A DNA stretch of 35,226 nucleotides. It comes from Chromera velia (lineage: Eukaryota > Sar > Chromeraceae). The notes beneath the pieces were generated by a model that searched no databases, was not told the origin of the DNA, and saw only the letters and a list, made by a program, of their open reading frames with translations. Positions 12,101 through 21,100 of the stretch are shown in pieces. The DNA lies in NCBI GenBank assembly GCA_018398765.1, contig JAHBMJ010001136.1, positions 1 through 35,226 of the forward strand, given 5' to 3'. The position numbers and the translations under genes are program-made. Numbering within the stretch: the first letter of the stretch is position 1; every line of letters begins with the position of its first letter.

Positions 12101-15100
12101 CTGTCTCGCTCCCCGCCCTTCCTGTGCTGCACACACTCTTTTTCTCTCGTCCATATGTAGATTAGCCGACTCATCCTGACCGTTTGGCATTCTTTCATTA
12201 CAATCACAAAATATCGCTACATGCAGAGAGGAGTCCCATTGCTCGACGCCCTTTCAAGCCTGACGACAGACCTCCAGGTCTATGAGCCGAACGAAAAAGG
12301 GGTGATGCCAATTCAACTTGCTGCGGCACTGACGGGAGGAACCGAAATCTTCTACGTCGGTCGAAGGAGCCTAGCTTTCCCGTTTTTGATTTTTGTCGGA
12401 AAGCGCGTGCTTGAATCAGTGTCTAGGTACATGTGTGTCTGCAGATGTGCGGATGACCATGTGTATGTGTGCCTACGAGTATATCTATGATCATAAATGT
12501 GCATGCACATTCGTTTGTGTGGTTGTGCCTCGCGAGGCCTTTTATGGTTTCACTGGTCTCCGAATCGGAACTGTGACACCTGTGCAGTGACCTGCATTGT
12601 GAATAGCTCCAGTGTTCCCTTTCACAATTGCTGTCCAAAGACGTGCATGTACAATTGAATCAGACTTGATGGTTTTAAGTCGAATGACTGCAGCGTATGG
12701 TATGGTTGAGAGACGAAAGCGGACTGCCCCTGTTACTTCGGCCTTCAGTCTACACGCACATGATCAACGACCTCCTCAGAGACAGGGTAAGCTATTCGGG
12801 GAATGGGTCCTGTCTGACGGTCTTTCTGGTTTTGGGGTGGTTGCAACGGTATACGAGGTGTGTTACTTTAGTTCAGGAATGCTTCAGGGATAGGAGATTG
12901 GCATGGGAGATAGTTTCTCATTGATGATTTGGAAGAGGTCCACGACAGGCAGACGTCAGACTGATTTTTGTTTTTTTGCATTCCCTTGCTGTTTAGTCGG
13001 ATTACACATTGCATGTCAGCAGTTTGAAAATGGAAATTGAAGCCACTGGTGTACGTTTTCATATTTACAGATGCGGAAGTGCTTCAACTTGAATTCAGAT
13101 GGAGAAGTGACTCCAGATCCGTTGACCGTGGATTGGATTTGGATGTTCGTCTAGCTTTCTCCGACTGTCTCGCTTTGTGCGCTTGCGTTCCTGCGATAAA
13201 AAAGTCGTTTCTCTGGAATAAGAAACGTATGGAAATATCCGGTCTCCGCGTGTGCAGCTGACGAAGTGGGATCGTTCATTGGCAGAAAAAGATAAGGAGA
13301 CTGTTGCCACAGTAGACGCCGGACAGCAAGAAGAAGAATTGCCCATGGAAGACCACGTTCGGGAGTCTGCCCACAATCGTCGCAGAGAACTTGAGCAGCT
13401 GAAGTCTGTAGACAGCGGAATGAAGAGCCAAATCTTCGTGAGTTTTCATGCATCCTGAGGGACAGACACTTGATGCTCTGATATTCCTATACAAGCTCTG
13501 TTCCTGCTACAGACTCTCTCTTGAGTCCGGAGGTGATTGAATTTTTTCGCTCTGGAACCTTGGCGTTCTTTTGTTTTACTAAGAAACTCAGTCAGTGTCG
13601 ATCAAGTCTGAGATCATCATGATTTTGCTCGCCGCTTCTCTCTCACTCGAAAACTTTCGTTCGCGTTTTTTTACTGCTGTCTTTTTTGCAGGTCCTCGTC
13701 AAACATCTCCTTCTTTCGGGCGGTCGCCTAGACGACGCTTTTCTCAAAGACTCCTCACGTCTTCATCCGGCACTTCGAAAGGCCCTCAAAGCGCACACAT
13801 TCCTCCGGAGAGACGCTGAACACTTTGAGCAACCGGACACGGCGGCATTGGAGATTTCAGGGTCTGTGACTCGCTTCCTGGAAGATCACAGAGAGAATCG
13901 AGGGAGGGGTATAGAGAAGAGGCATAATCGACACATCCCTCCCCACTATTTGTTTCGGGACGAGGTGGAGGAAGGGGAGCTTCTCTCGCCTGAATGGATT
14001 CGCATCGAGGTCATGTCACGGGAGGAATTCTCCTCCACCTCCACCCCTCAGGCAGACTCAGAGAGAGACTCGGGAAGGTGCATCGACATGGACAGAGGAG
14101 AGAAGAGGGGGGGAACAAATTTTGACGGGGAGTGGAGGAAGGATTCAGATGCTCAGGCACCCGTCATGTCAGTTGGCCTGCAAACTCTGCTTGTCTCGTT
14201 ACTGCCTGTCTCCTTCTTGCTGCCGGCTTCGCTCTTCCCTCAATCGTGTCAGAGGTCCAGCCTGGACCCTGCTGCTTTTTTCTGTCCCTTTCTTCATTTC
14301 TGCCTCCCTTTTGCAAATAGATGTCAGATACAAGAAAGGAGTGATGAGGCTCGGCTGAAATGAGTAACTGACTGACTGCAGTGCCTGCGACCTTCCGAGC
14401 GCCCTGTGGACCTGCCTGAAGCACCCGAGTCAGCAGGAGGCGGTGGAGGACCCGGAGAGACTCCGCGCGCGACGTTGTGCGATCCTTGTCCGTCCCTTCA
14501 TTCTTTCAGAGAGACAGGGTGACTCGAGGTCTTTTATGGAGGGGACGGAGGAAGAGAATGCTCAAGGCCAGGCAGAGACAACCTCCGAAACCCAAAGGGG
14601 GCATCCTCTCTCTTTTGACCTCTGCAAAAGCCAAATCTGGAACAAGGCATTTAAGGTGAAGGCGTCGACCCTTGCGTTGCGGCACATTTTCATCGGTCCG
14701 AAAGGCGGCGCGGCGGAATGGGGTCCCCGTCGCCCCCTCCTCAGTTGCTTCTCTGAGAGTGCCCTTGCAGAGGGACGGGGGGGAGAGGACAGGGAGGTGA
14801 AGGAGTGGGAGACCAAAATGCAGATCTTGAATGTGGAGTTCATGCAAAGAGACCTAGGCAAACTGAAGGTGCACACCGACGGAGCCCCTGTCAAGCTCCC
14901 CGCCCTTTACGAAGGTGCCAATGGGCCCACAGAGGAAGAAAAAGAAAAACCAAAAGAATCCCACAGAAAGTCTTCAAAGAAAGCCCCTGAACTGCTTTCG
15001 GTCCTCAACGTGTTGTCTTCTCGCCTCGTGCTTCAGCATTTGGAGGTAGGTCTTTCTGTCCTCCGAACAAGTTCTAATCTGCCTTCCTTGGGATACTCCT

Positions 15101-18100
15101 TCCCTCTTCATCTTGCCCTTCCCTCTTTGTTGCCTCTTTTTTCTTTCCATTTGCCTTCTGTCAGAGTCTGTAACTGCAGTACACGAATCCCCTCTTTTTG
15201 ACTGCCTGCAGATTCGGGGCGCCCCCTCATTCTGCGTGCTTGCGAAGGACTCAGAAGTCTTCTTGCGGGACGTCAAGATGAGCCGGTGCGGGGAAGCGGC
15301 AGCAACTATCGGGATAGTGCCTCTTGTCAAGGACCAACATGAGCGCCGGTATATTCTGGAACCATTTGGGGCAGAGGGAGATGGAATGCGGGACAATGCA
15401 GGACCCCTAGTAGCATCCAAACTGCCCTTCTCCAACTTCCACAAGTTCAACGCAGGGGAGGTGATGCGAATGGGGTCAGCGGTGGTGCTCGTCTTCAACA
15501 TGCTTGCGTGGGCCCCCTCTGTGATTGAGGACTCAACGTTTGAAGAGAACCACAGTGGGCACGTGGGGGGGGCGGTGTCTGTTCTTGTCGGTCCCTCGAC
15601 GGCTGTCTACTCGCAGGCCGGACTCTTCATTCAAAGTCAGTCGGTAGTTCATTAAAAATGTGAGGGCACGCAGTGCTTCATCACTTGGTATTTGGCAACC
15701 CCATCCGGTACCTTAATTGTTCACTCGTCTTTAGGATTCCAGGAGCATCTCTTTTTCACCTTTTACCATTGTCGTGCTTCTACGAGCAGTGAATTCGACA
15801 AAAAGTCTAGAAGGACCAAATGTGCGCTCCAATGGTTCCCCTCAGGAACGATGATGAAGAAGAACTTGGCACGTGTGAAGGGGGGGGGGGTCTCAGTGAC
15901 AGTCTTCGCAAAGATGGCACGGGCCTATCAAGTGGAGATTCGGGATTCTGTTTTCGAAGGCAATCAGGTCAGTCAGAGTGGACAATTTTCGTAGAATGTG
16001 TTTTTAGTGTCTCTGAAGCAACAGAAGTGGGGCCAAGAAAGAATTCGAACGTTTATCCGCATCACTCGTGACTCATTGACTTTCTGTTTTATGCCTACCT
16101 GCTTCTCTATCCCGTTTCGCCTTTCTCAGGCGCTCCCTGACATGGAAAGGTTCACCACCGTCGAAAGTGCCTTCAAGAACGTCAAGAACATTCCCGAGGC
16201 CGACCCAGATTCGCACAAGGAGACGAAAAGATTTGAGCTGAGCAAAGGAGAAGCGCCAGAAAGGTTCCCCACAATGCTTTCTGCCTTCATTCTCGCGTCG
16301 TCGGATCTTCCGGGAGGAGACGATCTGCCCCTCGGCAGCGGGGGGGCGATTTGGGCCAGCACCCGGATCATGCCGTCAACCTTCTCTGACCTGGCAGGGC
16401 GTTTTGTCGGCTCCTTCCCCTCTCTCGACATTTCGAACTGCACATTCAGGTCAGCGAGACGTGTGTGGGGGCATCTGATTTCTCTTTTCTCTTCTTGCCC
16501 TCCCATACAGCCGGTGTTCTACTTTTTTCTGCTGGATGCTGTCGTCCAATTCTCCCGTCCTCGATCCGTCTGGCTCCTTTGTTGAGGTTCTTTCCGAATG
16601 AATGTTTGGCTTCATTGTGCTCCTTCCCAACCTCCTCATTTGTTGACTTCATAGACGTGAGGGCAGGATTCTTTTCTCTTTCGGCTGTGTGTGACAGTCA
16701 CCACTTGTCCCTTTCCCCCTGTGACCTTTTCCGCCCCTTCTCATAAGCTTGTTCCCATGACTGTGCAGGAACAACAGCGCAACGAGCAACTCGGGTGCTG
16801 TCGGGGTGGTGGCCACCCGCGTGAGGATGTCCGGGTGCACGTTCGAGGACAACTCTCTGGACAGTCTGGTCAAGCCGGCAGACAACGTCGCGGGGGCGCT
16901 GAGCGTCCTGCAGAGCCAGACAGAGAGCTGGGGGGCAAACGTGAGCTTATCGTCGTGTCTGTTCACAGGCAACAAGGTGTTCCTCAACGGGACCTACCTC
17001 TCCACAGGGGCACCCGACGCCTTCTCCCTCCACTCTACCGGTCAGTCACGAAGCCTCCACACCAGCGTTCTGCACCAATTGATGAAAGAGCTTTGTCTGA
17101 TCTGATGCCTCTCTCTTTCCCTTTCTGTATGTTTGTGCAGGCAATGTGAGCATGGGCTCTGGCTGTGTGGCTGTGGCAGACGAGGAGGACAGCGTCGTGG
17201 GGATCGTGCAGGTGGGTGGCTGCATGGCCTGCCTGATGTGGGGAAGGAAGTAGGGACAGATGTCGTTTTTTCATTCGGCCTTTCCTTGCAGACATCCACA
17301 TCGTTCGCTTCGATCAGTTTTGCTTTCCTGCCCACCGACTGTGTCTCTACGGAGTCCTCTGTTTCCTCCTGCGTCTGATGAGGCAGTGCATTTTGTTGCT
17401 GTGTCAATGCGTGCATGAACGCAGACCGCCCACCAGGACTTCATTTCCCTTCGGGGACTTCAAACGGTTTGCCCGTCGGGACACACGGCCGATCACGACC
17501 ACCAAAAAACGGGAGCTGGTGCCATTAAGTACGTCCTCTCCCGCCGTTCTCTTTTTTGGCTGTCCGGTAAAATCACCCTTGCCCGACCCCTTCTCCGTCT
17601 GCTTCCATCACCTTCACAAGTCTTAAAGTGCCCCGTCTCAAGTCTGTTTTTTTGGAGCTCTTCTATGTGATTCTGTCTTTGCCCCTCCGCCTGCAGGTTC
17701 CACAGTCTGTGCACAAAATGCGAGAGCCCCTCGTTCCTCATCGGCAGGGGGACAACTCACGGGATGGACCTGCAAGGAGAAGAGGAAGAAGGTCAGCATG
17801 CCGTTGGGAAAATAGAAGTAATCAAGAGCAGATGTTTTCTTCAGCTCAATACGCCTCACCATCTCTTCTTCATCTTCATGTTTGCAGATGCCCACACAAA
17901 GGAGAAAAGCGCGAACAAGGAGAAGCATAAAAGCGGAATCTGGACAGAAGTTCTCGGCATATCCGACCTTTCTGATGCCAACCGCTGTGCTTCTGATTGC
18001 CCTCCTGGCGCTTCCTGCCGCTTGGTCAGTCAGCCAATCAAGCACGCAAAGTCTGTGCTCTCCTCTTCATACTCAATTCACGTTGACACGGTGCTTTGTG

Positions 18101-21100
18101 TGATGCTTTGTGCTGTTGGCTTCTCATACCAAGTTCAGCGAAGTCAGACAGAGAATCAGAAGAAGCGAAACCGCTCAAGCAACCGAATGACCAAAGGAAA
18201 AGAAAAGAAGACTTGTGCAAGACAACAAAGATAACACTGATTAATCACACACAACAGAGACTCGTTCACGGGTAAATCGGGTCGCTTTTTCCGTTCTCGT
18301 TCTCTTCTGCCCCTCAATTCTGCCTGTCTGCAGGGAAAGAACAACGTGCTCGCCCTCCCCGGTTTCTGGTGCGTCCACAGCCCCTCCCTCGGGACGCCCT
18401 CCAGCGGCAACGTGGAGTGCAAAGAGTGCCCCCCCGGGGGGAACTGCTTTCCGGGGTACGACGTCGAAGAGAGATGCCAGGTGGAATCAAAGAGGGAAGC
18501 GACAACACGATCCTTCCAGTCTTCCTCTTCCGTTGTCCCGTCTTTTTGGGAACTTTCTGCAACAGAAGAGACTCGGCCTCCATCTGTCAAAGCGCACACA
18601 GTACGGGAGGTCCGAAAGTCACAGAGGCGTGCCCCCCGCCGAGTGACGATGTCCTTTGAAGACACACCAGAGCTTCTGCCGACCCTTTCTGGTGCGTCTG
18701 CTTTCGAGGCGGCGGCCTCCTCCAGGGCCTTCAAATTGGGCATGGAGACAAACGCTCAGTCTGCCTCTCAGGGCACAGGTGCAAAGAGGTGCAGCGACGC
18801 CGTGAGCTTTCAGGGGACCTCGGCATGCCATGGTGAGCTCAAAAGGACGAATTCTGATTTTTTGAATTCTAGATTTCGGAAGAAGAGAAGAAGCTGCGAG
18901 TGGGAAAAAGTGTTAAAACACGATGACGTCTCCACTATGTTCGTGGCAGCTTGATCTATCGATCGTTTCTCACTGTGACTCTTTTTCCTTTGCATTGATT
19001 TGCAAGGCTTTTCGCTCTCGTTTCGTTGGGCATCACAGGCGTCGTTTCTTTTGTTTTTTACGTCGATAGATACACTGCCGTGCTTTCTCGCTTCCTCCTT
19101 TCTGTCCTTTCTTCATACACAATCTTCCCTTCTGCTCTTCCTCAGGTCACACTGCCGGTGCTTTCTGCGCGGAATGTGACGAGACAAGTGGATTTCTGAC
19201 CTTCGTCTGGTCTCTAGGGGGTGAGTGCCTCGATGCTTTATTTATTGAGAGTGAATAGTGTCGATGGCATTCACAAAAAAACAGACGGCTCTCACATGTA
19301 GACCTCAAGACAAGAACAGACTGCTGTACCTTCCTTGAGGAGTGCGACGCTCAGAATGCTTGGTCCTTTGTAAGAAACTTCCGGTTGCAGACTTTGTATT
19401 TTACCTGAAGCGATTCGGGTATAGACGTCGTTCAAGGGGCAACTGAATTCATCTCCAGTTTATCGCAGCCAGCTAAGCCTTTTACTCATGGACGTATGTA
19501 TGTATGTATGCATGCAGGGAATTTTGTGTGCCATGAGTCATGCGGACGGGACTTGAGTGATCAGGACAGAGTCAGCTGGATTCTGGCTGTCGTTCTTTCA
19601 GCCTTTGCGCGGAACCTGTTCTTCGTTCTCTCGGGTGCAACGAACGTCGGCGTGATGAAGTCGCTGCTGTTCTTCTCGAACGCCGTCCTCATCCTCGACC
19701 TCGTCCCGCCAGGCGGGGGGGCGGCGAAACTGTTCAAGAGAGTGGCACTGGGTCTGACCTTCTTCTTTCAAATGGAGGGCTCCAGTGGGGACGTCGGGGA
19801 ACAGGTCAGACAGACAGACTATCCATGACAGAGAGCGTGCACCTTGAAATCTGCTTTGGTCTCGGAAAAATGAGAAACTGAAAGGCGTATATCTGAAGAG
19901 TTTCTACAGTCTCGGAATCCACCCTCAAATTCTAATGTCTGATAGCAGTCCACTTTGTGAGTGGATCACTCCTCCAGCTCTTCACGAAAATACACACTTT
20001 TGCCCTGGAACCCCTCTCTTCTGTACCATGCACTTGCAGCTGAGTTGGTGGCAGAAGCTCGGAGTGTTATGCACAGGGAAGGGGTTCTCCTCCCTCGACC
20101 TGCTCTTCTTCCCTCTCTGGAAGGTCAGTCAGAAGTCGTGATGCAGAAGTAGAGATACAGGCTTCGGCTTTCAGATGGCTGTTCGCGGGCAGAGATTCGA
20201 TCTGACTGCAAGTGGACTTGGCTCCTTGCCAGCAGATTCAAGCAAACGGACTCGAACGGCAATGTAGAAACACGTGTGCCTGTTGTCCTCTCTATATGCA
20301 GACATTGGTCTTTCCCTCCGTTCTCGTCGTCATGCTTCTCGTCCATGCCCTCTTTGTCTGCTCACGCCCTTCCCCTGAGCGGCGGGAGGAAAAGGAAGAG
20401 GAGGAGGACCGACAACCAGACTGCGAACAGGGGGCGCCTCTCTTCGGTGTAGAGGAACCTCCCACCAGTGATCCCCCCTCTGCTTCCTCCAGCATTGAGC
20501 GTAGAGCAGAAGAGGGGGTCAGTGAGTTTCGGGGCCCGTTTGCGCCTCTCCTGGACGTCCTGGACCGTCGGTACATGCAGGTGTTTGCGTTCTTCTTCAT
20601 CGACTTCTACCCCACCTGGCTGCTTCTGGTGGCCAAAGCGCTGAGGTGCCAGGATCTTCCGGGAGGAGGGGGGAGGGTTGTGTGGAGTGCCCCTGTGCAG
20701 CAGTGCTCTGCTGTGTGGTGGTGGCCGTCTATGGCTGTCCTTGTTCTGTTGTCTCTTGTGCCAATAGGGCTCTTCTTGTTTGTAAAGAAGGCGACAACAG
20801 CGAGGGACGTCCCCTTTCTCCGGTCTGTGTTGAGAATGCTGGAGTCGTGCTTCAAGCAGGAGTTCAATTGGTTAGTCAGTCGGGCAAGCAGGCAGGCAGG
20901 CAGGCAGTCAGTCTGTCAGTCAGTCAGTCAGACAGGCACGCAGGCAGGCAGGCAGGCAGGCAGGCAGTTAGTCGGTCAGTCAGAGAGACAGAGAGTCAGC
21001 CAGTCAGAGAGTCATTCAGTCAGAAAGACAGAAAGTCAGGCAGGCAGGCTACCAGGCAGGCAGGCAGGCAGGCAGTTGGTCACTCTGTCTGTCAGAGAGA